Notes: a model not told the origin generated them from the sequence alone. Shown: positions 47,517 to 56,835, numbered from the stretch's first letter. The stretch: 64,000 nt of DNA from Frigoribacterium sp. Leaf8 (GCF_001421165.1 NZ_LMKB01000004.1:1-64000); one strand, 5' to 3'. Made by a program: numbers and translations.

Positions 47517-48989
47517 ATGTCGACGACGAACCAGCAGCCCCCGAACCCCCGGTCCGCGAACCAGGCGCAGCCGCCCACGACCGACACGGGCGAGAGCCCC
47601 ACCGAGCTGAAGCGGGCGATCGGTCCGAAGCTGCTGCTGCTGTTCATCGTCGGCGACATCCTCGGCACGGGCGTCTACGCCCTGACCGGGCAGGTGGCGG
47701 CCGAGGTCGGCGGTGCGGCGTGGTTGCCGTTCCTGATCGCCTTCGCCGTGGCCCTCGTGACGGCGTTCTCGTACCTCGAGCTCGTGACGAAGTACCCGCA
47801 GACCGCCGGCGCGGCCCTCTACGTGCACAAGGCGTTCGGCATCCACTTCGTGACGTTCATCGTGTGCTTCGTGGTGATGTGTTCGGGCATCACGAGCGCG
47901 TCGACGGCCTCACGGGCGTTCGCGGCCAACCTGGCGGCGGGCATCGGCGTCGAGCTGTCGAACTCGGCGGTGATGCTGATCGCGATGGCCTTCATGCTGC
48001 TCGTGATGGCCGTGAACTTCCGCGGGGTCAGCGAGAGCGTCAAGGCGAACGTCGTCCTCACCCTGATCGAGCTGTCGGGCCTCGTCATGGTGATCCTGAT
48101 CGGGTTCTGGTTCATCGCCGGCGGCAACGCGGACTGGGGCCAGGTGGTGCTCTTCGAGACGCCGGGCGACAAGTCGCTGCTGCTGAGCGTCAGCACCGCG
48201 ACGTCGCTCGCCTTCTTCGCCATGGTCGGCTTCGAGGACTCGGTCAACATGGCGGAGGAGACCAAGGACCCGAGCCGCATCTTCCCCAAGGTCATGCTGA
48301 CCGGCCTCGGCATCACCGCCGTGATCTACGTGCTCGTCTCGATCTGCGCCGTGGCGATCGTGCCGATCGGCGACCTGGCCGACAACGAGACCCCCCTGGT
48401 CACCGTGGTGAACACCGCCGCCCCGGACTTCCCGATCGGCGGGCTGCTGCCGTACATCTCGATGTTCGCCGTCGCCAACAGCGCCCTGATCAACATGATG
48501 ATGGCGAGCCGGTTGCTCTACGGCATGAGCAAGCAGGGCGTGCTGCCCGGCTTCCTCGGCAGGGTGCACCGGAAGCGGCAGACCCCCTGGGCGTCGATCG
48601 TCTTCACGACGGCGCTCAGCCTGGTGCTGATCGGCTACGTCTCGCTCTCGCCCGAGTCCCCGATCGTGGCCGTGCTCGGAGGCACGACGTCCCTGCTGCT
48701 GCTGACGGTGTTCGCCCTGGTCAACGTCGTCGTCCTCGTGTTGCGTCGCGACACCGTGTCGCACGGGCACTTCCGCGCGGGGACGGTCCTGCCGATCGTC
48801 GGCGTCGTGGCCTGCCTCTGGCTGGTGCTGCCGGTGTCCTCCGGTCGCGGCGCCGAGCAGTACACGATCGCCGGCGGCCTGCTCGCGATCGGCGTCGTCC
48901 TCTGGCTCGCGACCTTCGTGTCGCGGCGGGGGAAGCCCGTGCCGAGCGACGCGATCGCCGACGCCGAGCGCGCCGACCCCCGGGCATAG
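47517..48989 (+). CDS. APC-family amino acid permease
   Basis: A 490-aa permease with about 12 membrane helices. The GDILGTGVYALTG segment in helix 1 and FEDSVNMAEETKDPSRIFPK after helix 6 are APC-superfamily marks. Substrate is likely an amino acid or amine. ATG at 47517 is chosen over 47472 because GGAGG lies five bases upstream. Divergent from the molybdoenzyme gene; ends at a motif-based terminator. Confidence 0.92.
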   Translation: MSTTNQQPPNPRSANQAQPPTTDTGESPTELKRAIGPKLLLLFIVGDILGTGVYALTGQVAAEVGGAAWLPFLIAFAVALVTAFSYLELVTKYPQTAGAALYVHKAFGIHFVTFIVCFVVMCSGITSASTASRAFAANLAAGIGVELSNSAVMLIAMAFMLLVMAVNFRGVSESVKANVVLTLIELSGLVMVILIGFWFIAGGNADWGQVVLFETPGDKSLLLSVSTATSLAFFAMVGFEDSVNMAEETKDPSRIFPKVMLTGLGITAVIYVLVSICAVAIVPIGDLADNETPLVTVVNTAAPDFPIGGLLPYISMFAVANSALINMMMASRLLYGMSKQGVLPGFLGRVHRKRQTPWASIVFTTALSLVLIGYVSLSPESPIVAVLGGTTSLLLLTVFALVNVVVLVLRRDTVSHGHFRAGTVLPIVGVVACLWLVLPVSSGRGAEQYTIAGGLLAIGVVLWLATFVSRRGKPVPSDAIADAERADPRA

Positions 48990-48994
48990 ACGGC

Positions 48995-49036
48995 AGGAGG
49001 CGCGGCGCCGGTCTCGCCACCGGCACCGCGCCTCCT
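48995..49036. terminator. Bidirectional hairpin built from the repeated motif
   Basis: Arms 48995-49012 and 49019-49036 (18 nt, one G-T-compatible mismatch) with a 6-nt loop, between convergent APC permease and PRISE reductase genes. Each arm begins or ends with the complete 11-mer AGGAGGCGCGG. Confidence 0.9.
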
Positions 49037-49050
49037 CGGCGGATCGGGGC

Positions 49051-50172
49051 CTACGGGATCAGGCGGGCGGCGCGATAGCGCTCGAACAGGTCGACGAACG
49101 CCTGCTCGGTGCGGCGGTACCGGGTGAACCCGGCGTCGCGGGCCTTGCCCATGTCGGTGACGACCTCGATGTCGCGACCGAGGTCGCCGTCGGTGTGCCA
49201 CCACGAGGCGACGCGCGACAGGTCGGGCTCGGCGAGGTCGTGCTCGGCGACGAGGTCGCGCCACTCCTGCTCGAGGCCGACCATCTGCTGCTCGAGCGGA
49301 CGCGGCTCGCCCTCGAAGCCCTCGACGAGCGCGGGGTCGATGCCGAGGTGGCCGGCCAGGCGGGGCCACAGCCAGCGCCAGCGGAACACGTCGCCGTTGA
49401 CGATGTTGAACGGCTCGTCGGCACCGGCGGGGTCGGTCGCGGCCCAGATCATCTGCTCGGCGAGGACGCCCGCGTCGGTGACGTCGACGAGCGAGTTCCA
49501 CTGCGTCTCGCTGCCCGGGAACGTGAACGGGCGGCCGAGGCGCTTGCTCAGCGCGGCCTGCACGGCGATGGTCAGCCCCATGTTCATGGCGTTGCCGACG
49601 GCGAACCCGATGACGGTGTGCGAGCGGTGCACCGACCAGGTGAACCCCTGGCGCTCGGCGGCGGCGAAGAGCTCGTCCTCCTGCGCGTAGTAGAAGTTCG
49701 GGTAGGGCAGGCGCTCCTCGTCCTCGTGGAAGGGCGTGTCGGGCATGTCGCCCGTGCCGTAGGCCTCGAACGGGCCGAGGTAGTGCTTCAGCCCGGTGAC
49801 GAGCGACACGTGTCGCACGGGGGCGTGGTCGAGGGCGGCCAGCAGGTCGCGGACCATGGCGCCGTTCACCGCGATGTTCTCCGCCTCGGTGTCGCGCTTC
49901 TGCCAGGCGGCGAAGAACACGTGGGTCGGCTTCGCGTCCGCCAGCGCCGTGCGCAGGCTCTCGGCACTCGTCAGGTCGGCGGCGATGCCCGTCACCCCGT
50001 CGGACGAGGAGGCGCGGCGCGAGAGGGCAAGGACGTCCCACCCCTCGCGCGTCAACTGCTCGACGAGGGCGGTGCCGGTGATGCCGCTGGCGCCCACCAC
50101 GAGGGCGGTGCCCGGAACTGTCGGGGCGGCGGGCCGGGTGCTGTCGGTCTGGGGGGTCTCGGTGGTGCTCAT
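49051..50172 (-). CDS. PRISE-type short-chain reductase
   Basis: A 373-aa SDR of the progesterone 5-beta-reductase/iridoid synthase (PRISE) group, which reduces enones with NADPH. NADPH-binding GASGITGTALVEQL near residue 26; LKHYLGPFEAYG and NFYYAQED replace the usual SDR YxxxK, as in PRISE enzymes; SVHRSHTVIGFAVGNAMNMG is also family-typical. A copy of the repeated 10-mer encodes RASSSD near residue 54. Start at 50172; no clear ribosome site. Physiological substrate unknown. Confidence 0.9.
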   Translation of the reverse strand: MSTTETPQTDSTRPAAPTVPGTALVVGASGITGTALVEQLTREGWDVLALSRRASSSDGVTGIAADLTSAESLRTALADAKPTHVFFAAWQKRDTEAENIAVNGAMVRDLLAALDHAPVRHVSLVTGLKHYLGPFEAYGTGDMPDTPFHEDEERLPYPNFYYAQEDELFAAAERQGFTWSVHRSHTVIGFAVGNAMNMGLTIAVQAALSKRLGRPFTFPGSETQWNSLVDVTDAGVLAEQMIWAATDPAGADEPFNIVNGDVFRWRWLWPRLAGHLGIDPALVEGFEGEPRPLEQQMVGLEQEWRDLVAEHDLAEPDLSRVASWWHTDGDLGRDIEVVTDMGKARDAGFTRYRRTEQAFVDLFERYRAARLIP

Positions 50173-50273
50173 CCGTGGTCCAAGCCGATCGCGCCTCCCG
50201 GCATTCCCGGCCGGCGCGTCCACACCGACGTACCCCGCCCCTCGCGCCTGACAGGCCCCACGAGGCCCGGGCG

Positions 50274-50279
50274 TACGGT
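50274..50279 (+). promoter_or_regulatory. -10 box, leaderless acidic protein gene
   Basis: TACGGT, six bases before the ATG at 50286. Confidence 0.6.
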
Positions 50280-50285
50280 CGGCCC

Positions 50286-50834
50286 ATGGATCAGGACACG
50301 AACGAGCCCACCGGTCGCACGCCCGAAGACGAGGCGGCCGCCCTCGCGCTCGCCATCGTGTCCCAGGCCGCGGCCATCACGCAGGGCGACCCCGAGGCCG
50401 TCGAGGCCAGCGACGAGAACCTCCGCGAGGTCGTCGCCGAGCTGACCGACGAACCGCTGACGCCGCGACAGGAGGACGTCATGGCGACCCTCGGCACCGC
50501 CGGCGGCAGCCTCGCGGCCGGTCTCACCGCCGCCCTCGCCCACGAGAAGGGAGTCGACCCGGGAGTGATCCTCGGCTCGACCTCGCAGGCCATCGTGGCC
50601 CAGACGCAGTCGCCGTTCGCCGGCGGGCAGGACGACATGGACGACGACCCCGAGCTCGTCGCGCAGGCCGAACGCGACGCCCGGGCGCACGCCGCCGAGC
50701 GGGACGGCGACGACGCCCCCACGCGTGCTGACCACGGTCGCCGTGACATGGCCGACGCCGGCCGCGAGCGGGGCGACGCGGGCGAGGCGCGGGCCGAGCG
50801 CGGTGACGACGACGACGCCGACCACGCGTCCTAG
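50286..50834 (+). CDS. Acidic hypothetical protein, 182 aa
   Basis: No family recognised. Residues 1-110 look helical and Ala-rich; the last 70 residues are a low-complexity Asp/Arg/Ala/Glu tail (AERDGDDAPTRADHGRR and onward), probably disordered. No signal peptide or membrane segment. Leaderless start. Just downstream lies a copy of the repeated 10-mer (50878). Confidence 0.7.
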   Translation: MDQDTNEPTGRTPEDEAAALALAIVSQAAAITQGDPEAVEASDENLREVVAELTDEPLTPRQEDVMATLGTAGGSLAAGLTAALAHEKGVDPGVILGSTSQAIVAQTQSPFAGGQDDMDDDPELVAQAERDARAHAAERDGDDAPTRADHGRRDMADAGRERGDAGEARAERGDDDDADHAS

Positions 50835-50943
50835 GGCCGACGACCTGCTCGACGCGACGGGATCGGACGTCCGGCACCGCGCCTCCTAGACTCGACGGAC
50901 GGGTCCGCGGGGACCGCCTCGGCGGTGCTCCGGCCCGCCGGTC

Positions 50944-52701
50944 GTGAGCGAGGAAGAGGTCAGCGTGTCGGACACCAGGCGCCCTGAGCGGCCCACCCCG
51001 GTCAAGCCCCGACCGCCGCGGGTGCCCAAGGCCCCGAAGGGCAGGCCGAAGGGGCCCGCCCAGTCACGACTGGTCAACCAGCACGAACTGCGCGACGTCC
51101 GGGCGCGACTGCGCGGCACCCTCTACGAGGGCACGACGCCCGAGCACGGCATCGGGGGCGACCTCTACTCGCCCCGTCAGATCGTCGACTTCTGCCTCGA
51201 CCTGGGCGACGTCATGCTGTCGTCGGGTGCCGACGTCCGCAGCACCGAGGTCGCGATCGTGGCCGTGAGCACCAAGTGGAACCTGGCCCCGCTCGAACTC
51301 GACATCACGGGCACGGCGATCACCATCCAGTACGCCCCGGCCGGCGTCAACCCGTTGGTCAAGACCCGGGTCATCTACGCCGAGGGCTCGAACCTGCACC
51401 GGCTGTCGAGGGTCTACCAGATCGTCGACGACCTGCTGCACGACGACCGCGACATGACCGAGGCGGTGGCCGGCCTCGTCGAGGTGTTGAAGTCCCCGCC
51501 CCGGTGGCCCTCATGGATGACCGACCTGGCGATGGGCCTGCTGGGCGTCTCCGTGACGCTGCAGGCCGGCGGCACGTGGCAGGCCGCCGTCGGCGCCTTC
51601 GTGGTGATGATCGGCATCATGACGTCCGGCCGAGGGCTGACCGCCCGCGGCATCCCCCAGTTCTTCGTCATCGGCCTGCAGGCCGCGTCCACCGCCGCAC
51701 TCGGCACGCTCGGCATCTGGGCGGGGCTGCTGACCCCGGGAGGCGCGGCGGCGTTGGTCGCGGCCGTGGTCGTCCTCGTCCTGCCGCACCCCACGATCGT
51801 CACCTGGGCCCAGGACGCGATCTCGGGCTTCCGGTCGATGGCGGTCGGCCGCGCCCTGGTGATCGGGCTGATCGTCGCCGGGGTCGTGTGCGGCATCCCG
51901 GCCGGACTCGCCGTGACCGCACGGTTCGCGGACATCGAGGTCGACCCGACGAACATCACCCTGCAGGCCCTGCCGCTCTGGCTCTCGCTCATCTCGAGCT
52001 TCGCCGCCGCGTCGGCCAACTCGATCGCGCAGGGGTCGACCGCCCGCATGATCCCGATCACGATCGGCGTCGCCCTGGTCGGCAACCTCTCGCTCTTCAC
52101 CCTGCGTCAGCTCGGCCTGCCGCTCATGGGGGCCACGTTCGTCGCGGCCACCCTGCTCGGAGCGCTCTCGACCGTGGCCGCGGCTCGTCTGCGGACGGCG
52201 GCGACGGTCATCGCCGTGCCGGCGTTCTGCGGGTCGCTGCTGCCGTCGCTCGCCGTCGCGTCGTCGCTGCTCAACTTCATGGCCGGCAACGACGGCGCCG
52301 AGGTCGACTTCGTGTTCTCGATGCTGACGACCCTCGCGATCGGCGCGGGACTCGTGCTCGGCAGCCTGCTCGCGACCCCGGGCGCGCGCCGGTGGTTGCG
52401 CCGGGCCAAGCGCGTGCGGGTGCAGTCGGTTCACACGGACACGACGCCGATCAGCATCATCGTCCCGACGGTCGCCGCGGAGGCACCCGTCGCGGAGCCG
52501 TCGGTCGGGGTGCCCGCGCCCACGCCCACCGCACCGATCCCCGTGGTGCCGTCGGCCACCGAGACGGTCCCGAAGCCGAGCCCTACCCCTGAACGCCCGC
52601 GCCTCGCGGACCCCACGGCCCCCCGCCTGCCCGGGGTCGCTCTCTCGACTCCGGTCCGATCCGCAGAGCCCCCGGCAGACGCGGCGACCTCGAACGGCTA
52701 G
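50944..52701 (+). CDS. thrE: Threonine/serine exporter, ThrE family
   Basis: A 585-aa exporter. Residues about 75-230 are the cytoplasmic ThrE N-terminal domain (FCLDLGDVMLSSGADVRSTE, YAPAGVNPLVKTR), followed by about ten membrane helices to residue 480 and a Pro/Thr-rich cytoplasmic tail of about 100 residues. It exports threonine, serine or similar amino acids. The start is GTG at 50944 or GTG at 50965; the latter has AGGAAGAGG five bases upstream. Its TAG stop overlaps the stop of the convergent methyltransferase on a shared CTAG. Confidence 0.9.
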   Translation: MSEEEVSVSDTRRPERPTPVKPRPPRVPKAPKGRPKGPAQSRLVNQHELRDVRARLRGTLYEGTTPEHGIGGDLYSPRQIVDFCLDLGDVMLSSGADVRSTEVAIVAVSTKWNLAPLELDITGTAITIQYAPAGVNPLVKTRVIYAEGSNLHRLSRVYQIVDDLLHDDRDMTEAVAGLVEVLKSPPRWPSWMTDLAMGLLGVSVTLQAGGTWQAAVGAFVVMIGIMTSGRGLTARGIPQFFVIGLQAASTAALGTLGIWAGLLTPGGAAALVAAVVVLVLPHPTIVTWAQDAISGFRSMAVGRALVIGLIVAGVVCGIPAGLAVTARFADIEVDPTNITLQALPLWLSLISSFAAASANSIAQGSTARMIPITIGVALVGNLSLFTLRQLGLPLMGATFVAATLLGALSTVAAARLRTAATVIAVPAFCGSLLPSLAVASSLLNFMAGNDGAEVDFVFSMLTTLAIGAGLVLGSLLATPGARRWLRRAKRVRVQSVHTDTTPISIIVPTVAAEAPVAEPSVGVPAPTPTAPIPVVPSATETVPKPSPTPERPRLADPTAPRLPGVALSTPVRSAEPPADAATSNG

Positions 52702-53552
52702 CGCTCGGCCCCGGCAGTGACCCCACGCCCGGCGTCGCCGCGCCCCGTGTCGCCGCGACCCGTGTCGCCGCGCCCCGGCAGCTCGACCTGGGCGTCCTCG
52801 CCCTCGAGGCGGCGGATGATCGGCTGGACGTCGCCGATCTCGGCGCCGACCCAGTGTCGGTGCATCTTCTCGGCCACGGCGTAGGTGGTGCCCGACCCGC
52901 CGAAGGGGTCGAGGACGAGGTCGCCGGGCTCGGAACTGATGGTCAACACGCGCTCGAGCAGCTTCTCGCTGAGCTCGTTCGCCCCGCGGGTCTTCGTCGC
53001 CCGGTGTCGCACGGGCGGGATGTCGAGCCAGACGTCGGTCAGGTTGATCCCGTCCGGGTGCAGCTTGCTGCGGTGGCCGCCGTAGTCCTTGATGTCCCGG
53101 CCGCAGTGCCGGCAGACCTGGATCGGCAGGCGGGGACGGACGAAGCGCGACGGCTTGCCCTTGCTGTAGTAGAGCAGCGAGTAGTGCGACGGGTAGAGCT
53201 TGTTGGGGATCGGCAGACCGTACTTGATGTCGACAGCGACCCAGTGACGGAAGGTCATGCCCTCGCCGTTCAGCACGTGGCCCAGCTCGATGTTCCAGCG
53301 AGGGAGGTTGAACAGGTAGAAGGAACCGCCCGGCCGGAGCACGCGGACGCATTCGGCGATCCACCGACCGCACCAGGCCAGGTAGGCGTCTTCGTCGAGC
53401 GAGTCGTCGATGCCCGCCCCGTAGACCTTGCCCAGGTTGAACGGCGGATCGGCGAACACGAGGTCGACGGACTCGTCGTCGAGCTCGGCGAGGACCTCGA
53501 GGCAGTCGGCCTGGAAGAGTCGACCGCTGGCGGTGCGGTACGTCGGTTGCAC
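52698..53552 (-). CDS. Orphan DNA methyltransferase, N6-adenine/N4-cytosine, beta class
   Basis: A 284-aa DNA methyltransferase. Motif IV is DPPF at residues 35-38 and motif I, DPFGGSGT, at 215-222; this order marks the beta class. A C-x2-C...H...H cluster (147-165) in the target-recognition region could bind zinc. The C-terminal 25 residues come from a 15-bp tandem repeat (RGDTG units). No restriction endonuclease gene is near, so it is probably a solitary, regulatory-type methylase; the recognition sequence cannot be read from here. Confidence 0.9.
   Translation of the reverse strand: MQPTYRTASGRLFQADCLEVLAELDDESVDLVFADPPFNLGKVYGAGIDDSLDEDAYLAWCGRWIAECVRVLRPGGSFYLFNLPRWNIELGHVLNGEGMTFRHWVAVDIKYGLPIPNKLYPSHYSLLYYSKGKPSRFVRPRLPIQVCRHCGRDIKDYGGHRSKLHPDGINLTDVWLDIPPVRHRATKTRGANELSEKLLERVLTISSEPGDLVLDPFGGSGTTYAVAEKMHRHWVGAEIGDVQPIIRRLEGEDAQVELPGRGDTGRGDTGRGDAGRGVTAGAER
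52734..52778 (-). repeat. 15-bp tandem repeat in methylase C-terminus
   Basis: Three 15-bp units (52734, 52749, 52764) with one or two differences, in frame, encoding GRGDT-type pentads. Confidence 0.85.
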
Positions 53553-53646
53553 ATCGTCCTTCGGGGTGTCGCGGGGCGGGATCGGTCGTCGAGAAGACTA
53601 CTTCGGGCCGCCGACACGGAGGCCCGTCCGTTCGACTGACGACCGG

Positions 53647-53652
53647 TAGGCT
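53647..53652 (+). promoter_or_regulatory. -10 box, leaderless membrane protein gene
   Basis: TAGGCT, seven bases before the GTG at 53660; identical to the tmk box. Confidence 0.6.
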
Positions 53653-53659
53653 AACGACC

Positions 53660-54163
53660 GTGTCACCCCCTGCGAAGGAGCAGAAGCCGGACTCGCGGCA
53701 ACCCCGTCCGGTCGACGAGGTGATCGTGCTCCGCCGTCGGGGCCGACTCCTGCTCGACGACACCCTCGACCCCGGCGACCCGATCCTCCGCCCCCGGCGT
53801 CCCCCTCGACGAGGCCCGCCGAGCGTCTCCGTCCACCGCGAGCCGATCCCCCACCAGCCCGCACTCGCGCTGGCCCTGTCGGCGGTCGCCGCCGCCGGGT
53901 ACGTCGCGTGGGGCTGGGGCGAGCTGGACGAGGGAGCCACCGGGTTCCCGTTCGGCCTCGCTCGAGGTCGCCGGGCGTCGACGCCCGTGGTCGGCCTGAC
54001 CTCGGCGGCCTTCGCCGTGACGGCCCTCGTGTCGGCCACGGTCGGACGACGGCCGGGCCGGTCCCGGGCCCTGCGCCGACTCGCCGTCGCGACCTCCGCG
54101 CTGACCACGGTGGTCGTCGTGACCACGCTCGTCGCGACGGTGCTGCCCCTCGCACCGACCTGA
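53660..54163 (+). CDS. Hypothetical membrane protein, 167 aa
   Basis: Unrecognised family. A basic, Pro/Arg-rich first 70 residues are followed by three probable membrane helices (about 70-87, 108-128 and 140-162). GTG start seven bases after a -10 box. It precedes the DeaD helicase by 60 bp and is divergent from the DNA methylase. Confidence 0.7.
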   Translation: MSPPAKEQKPDSRQPRPVDEVIVLRRRGRLLLDDTLDPGDPILRPRRPPRRGPPSVSVHREPIPHQPALALALSAVAAAGYVAWGWGELDEGATGFPFGLARGRRASTPVVGLTSAAFAVTALVSATVGRRPGRSRALRRLAVATSALTTVVVVTTLVATVLPLAPT

Positions 54164-54211
54164 CTCGGCCCGCCTCGCGGGCGGGAGCAACAGCAGAGGG
54201 CCCGGACAAGC

Positions 54212-54217
54212 TACCGT
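54212..54217 (+). promoter_or_regulatory. -10 box, leaderless deaD
   Basis: TACCGT, six bases before the ATG at 54224. Confidence 0.65.
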
Positions 54218-54223
54218 TGCACC

Positions 54224-56017
54224 ATGAGTGACACCACCGAGCAAGCCCCGAGCGACGCCACAGAGCAAGCCGACACGACGCCGACGTTCGCCGATCTGGG
54301 CTTGAGCGACCAGGTCCTGAAGGCCATCCGCGAGATCGGCTACGAGACCCCTTCGGCCATCCAGGCCGCCACGATCCCCACCCTGCTCGACGGCCGCGAC
54401 GTCGTCGGGCTCGCGCAGACCGGCACCGGCAAGACCGCGGCCTTCGCCCTGCCCATCCTCTCGCGCCTCGACGTGTCGGCCAAGAAGCCGCAGGCCCTCG
54501 TCCTGTCGCCGACGCGCGAACTCGCGTTGCAGGTCTGCGAGGCGTTCGAGCAGTTCGCCTCCGGCATGCGCGGGGTCCACGTCCTGCCCGTCTACGGCGG
54601 CCAGGCGTACGGCGTCCAGCTGAGCGCGCTCCGCCGCGGCGTCCACGTCGTCGTCGGCACGCCCGGCCGCATCATGGACCACCTCGCCAAGGGCACCCTC
54701 GACCTCAGCGAACTCAAGTACCTGGTGCTCGACGAGGCCGACGAGATGCTGAAGATGGGCTTCGCGGAGGACGTCGAGACGATCCTCGCCGACACCCCCG
54801 ACGACAAGCAGGTGGCCCTGTTCTCGGCCACCATGCCGCCGCAGATCCGTCGCATCTCGAAGCAGTACCTGAACGACGCCGAAGAGATCACGGTCAAGGC
54901 CAAGACCACGACCTCGGTCAACACGACCCAGCGCTACCTGATGGTGTCGTACCCGCAGAAGGTCGACGCCCTGACGCGCATCCTCGAGGTCGAGAACTTC
55001 GAGGGCATGATCATCTTCGTCCGCACGAAGAGCGAGACCGAGACCCTCGCCGAGAAGCTGCGCGCCCGCGGCTACTCGGCCGCGGCGATCAGCGGTGACG
55101 TCGCCCAGGCCCAGCGCGAGCGCACGGTCAACCAGCTGAAGAGCGGCAAGCTCGACATCCTCGTGGCGACCGACGTCGCGGCCCGCGGTCTCGACGTCGA
55201 CCGCATCAGCCACGTCGTCAACTACGACATCCCGATCGACACCGAGTCGTACGTGCACCGCATCGGCCGCACCGGGCGTGCCGGCCGGAGCGGTGCCGCG
55301 ATCAGCTTCGTCACGCCGCGCGAGCGTCGTCTGCTGGGTGCGATCGAGAAGGCCACCCGCCAGCCGCTCACGCAGATGCAGCTGCCGACCGTCGAGGACG
55401 TCAACAGCACGCGCCTCACCCGCTTCGACGACGCGATCACCGAGGCCCTGTCGCAGGACAGCCGCATCTCGGCGTTCCGCGACATCATCAGCCACTACGT
55501 CGAGCACCACGACGTGCCCGAGGCCGACGTCGCCGCCGCACTCGCCGTGGTCGCCCAGGGCGAGACGCCCCTGCTGCTCGACCCGAAGGACGAGCGCCCG
55601 CAGCGCGACGAGCGGCCGCTGCGCGAGCGCGACGACCGTGCCCCGCGCGCTGGTCGCGACGACGACCGGGGCGAGCGCCGTGAGCGTGGCCCGCGGACGT
55701 CGAAGCCGATGACCGCCTACCGCATCGAGGTCGGTCGCCGTCACCGTGTCGAGCCGCGTCAGATCGTGGGTGCCCTGGCGAACGAGGGCGGTCTGAGCCG
55801 CGACGACTTCGGGGCGATCCAGATCCGCCCCGACTTCTCGGTCGTCGAGCTCGCCTCGGACGTCTCGAGCGACATGCTCGACCGTCTGAGCGACACCCGC
55901 ATCAGCGGCAAGCTCATCGAGATCAAGCCCGACCGCCGAGGAGGCGCGCCCCGCCGCGACGACCGCCCCGACCGGTCGCAGGGTGGCGAGCGGCCCGCCC
56001 GCAAGCCCCGCTACTAG
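54224..56017 (+). CDS. deaD: DEAD-box RNA helicase, DeaD/CsdA type
   Basis: A 597-aa RNA helicase for ribosome assembly and mRNA unwinding, often cold-linked. The order is Q motif, Walker A AQTGTGKT, PTRELA, GTPGR, DEAD box (VLDEADEM), SAT, and HRIGRTGRAG; a Arg/Asp-rich linker (about 450-490) leads to a DbpA-type RNA-binding domain (about 492-565, YRIEVGRRHRVEPRQIVGAL) and a Arg/Gly tail with one repeated 10-mer. Leaderless start. A hairpin follows the stop. Confidence 0.95.
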   Translation: MSDTTEQAPSDATEQADTTPTFADLGLSDQVLKAIREIGYETPSAIQAATIPTLLDGRDVVGLAQTGTGKTAAFALPILSRLDVSAKKPQALVLSPTRELALQVCEAFEQFASGMRGVHVLPVYGGQAYGVQLSALRRGVHVVVGTPGRIMDHLAKGTLDLSELKYLVLDEADEMLKMGFAEDVETILADTPDDKQVALFSATMPPQIRRISKQYLNDAEEITVKAKTTTSVNTTQRYLMVSYPQKVDALTRILEVENFEGMIIFVRTKSETETLAEKLRARGYSAAAISGDVAQAQRERTVNQLKSGKLDILVATDVAARGLDVDRISHVVNYDIPIDTESYVHRIGRTGRAGRSGAAISFVTPRERRLLGAIEKATRQPLTQMQLPTVEDVNSTRLTRFDDAITEALSQDSRISAFRDIISHYVEHHDVPEADVAAALAVVAQGETPLLLDPKDERPQRDERPLRERDDRAPRAGRDDDRGERRERGPRTSKPMTAYRIEVGRRHRVEPRQIVGALANEGGLSRDDFGAIQIRPDFSVVELASDVSSDMLDRLSDTRISGKLIEIKPDRRGGAPRRDDRPDRSQGGERPARKPRY

Positions 56018-56036
56018 ACACCCGTCCGCACGGCCC

Positions 56037-56072
56037 ACGACGCCGACCCGGCTCCCGCCTGGTCGGCGTCGT
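56037..56072 (+). terminator. Hairpin after deaD
   Basis: Twelve-bp perfect stem (56037-56048 with 56061-56072) and a 12-nt loop, 20 bp beyond the deaD stop. Confidence 0.75.
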
Positions 56073-56206
56073 CGTGTCCGGGCGGTTCGTCGGCGACTCG
56101 GCCGGGACGGTCGTGGACAGGCGAATTCGTGGTCCCCGGGCCGCCGGAGGCGCCCGTCGGCGACGAACTCGCCCGTGAATCCACCACCCCGCTCGAACGG
56201 AGTCCG

Positions 56207-56623
56207 ATGAGCACCCCGCCCTCCCCCGGTGGCACCGACGCGCTGTTCGGCGTCGTGCAGACCGCCCTCACGATCGGCAGTGCCATCCCGTTGGTGCTGT
56301 CGGTCGTCGCGCTCGTGCTCTTCGTCCGGATGAGACGTCGGCTCTCGGCCGGCCTGCCGGGAACGCCGGGCACGCGCCGCCTCGCCGACGACTCCCGCCG
56401 ACTGCACGACCTGGCCCGGGTGAGCCTGCTGGGTGCCGCGTTCGGCCTCGTGCTGCTGGTGATCGGCCAGCTCGTCGTCGGCCTCGGCACGACGCAGGGC
56501 CTCGCGGCGGCGTTCGCCGGGCCGCTCGCACCCGTGACGATCGGTGCGATCGTGCTGACCGGCCTCGCGGCCGTCGCGTTCGCGACGTCGCCGGCGCCGC
56601 CCGCGCCTCCTGAACGCCGCTGA
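56207..56623 (+). CDS. Hypothetical membrane protein, 138 aa
   Basis: Three membrane helices (about 22-44, 73-95, 103-125) with a basic loop in between; no family recognised. ATG at 56207 chosen because ACGGAG lies just upstream; the longer frame upstream lacks support. Its last codons contain a repeated 10-mer (56602). Confidence 0.7.
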   Translation: MSTPPSPGGTDALFGVVQTALTIGSAIPLVLSVVALVLFVRMRRRLSAGLPGTPGTRRLADDSRRLHDLARVSLLGAAFGLVLLVIGQLVVGLGTTQGLAAAFAGPLAPVTIGAIVLTGLAAVAFATSPAPPAPPERR

Positions 56624-56656
56624 CCCCGTTCCGCGTCGGCGCGGGTGCGTGCTCGC

Positions 56657-56712
56657 CGAGTGGGCAGAAACGGTCCTTCCCGGCCCGACGAAGGACCCTT
56701 TCTGCCCACTCG
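56657..56712. terminator. Long near-perfect hairpin
   Basis: Two 23-nt arms (56657-56679, 56690-56712) with one mismatch and a 10-nt loop, 34 bp after the membrane protein stop. AT content is higher than in neighbours. It could terminate transcription, but its length and position at the edge of a lower-GC segment also allow a small mobile repeat. Confidence 0.65.
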
Positions 56713-56823
56713 CCCGTTGTTCACCTCGTGCAGGCACCAAGAACGACTCGCCCACATGCATCCCGTCGCGGGTCACCTTCCCGAGGAGGACGAGCCACCG
56801 CCCTGTGACTTCGAGCCCGTCCA

Positions 56824-56829
56824 TAACGT
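56824..56829 (+). promoter_or_regulatory. -10 box for the frameshifted gene
   Basis: TAACGT, six bases before the ATG at 56836. It shows that the broken ORF began as a normal leaderless gene. Confidence 0.5.
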
Positions 56830-56835
56830 CGACGC

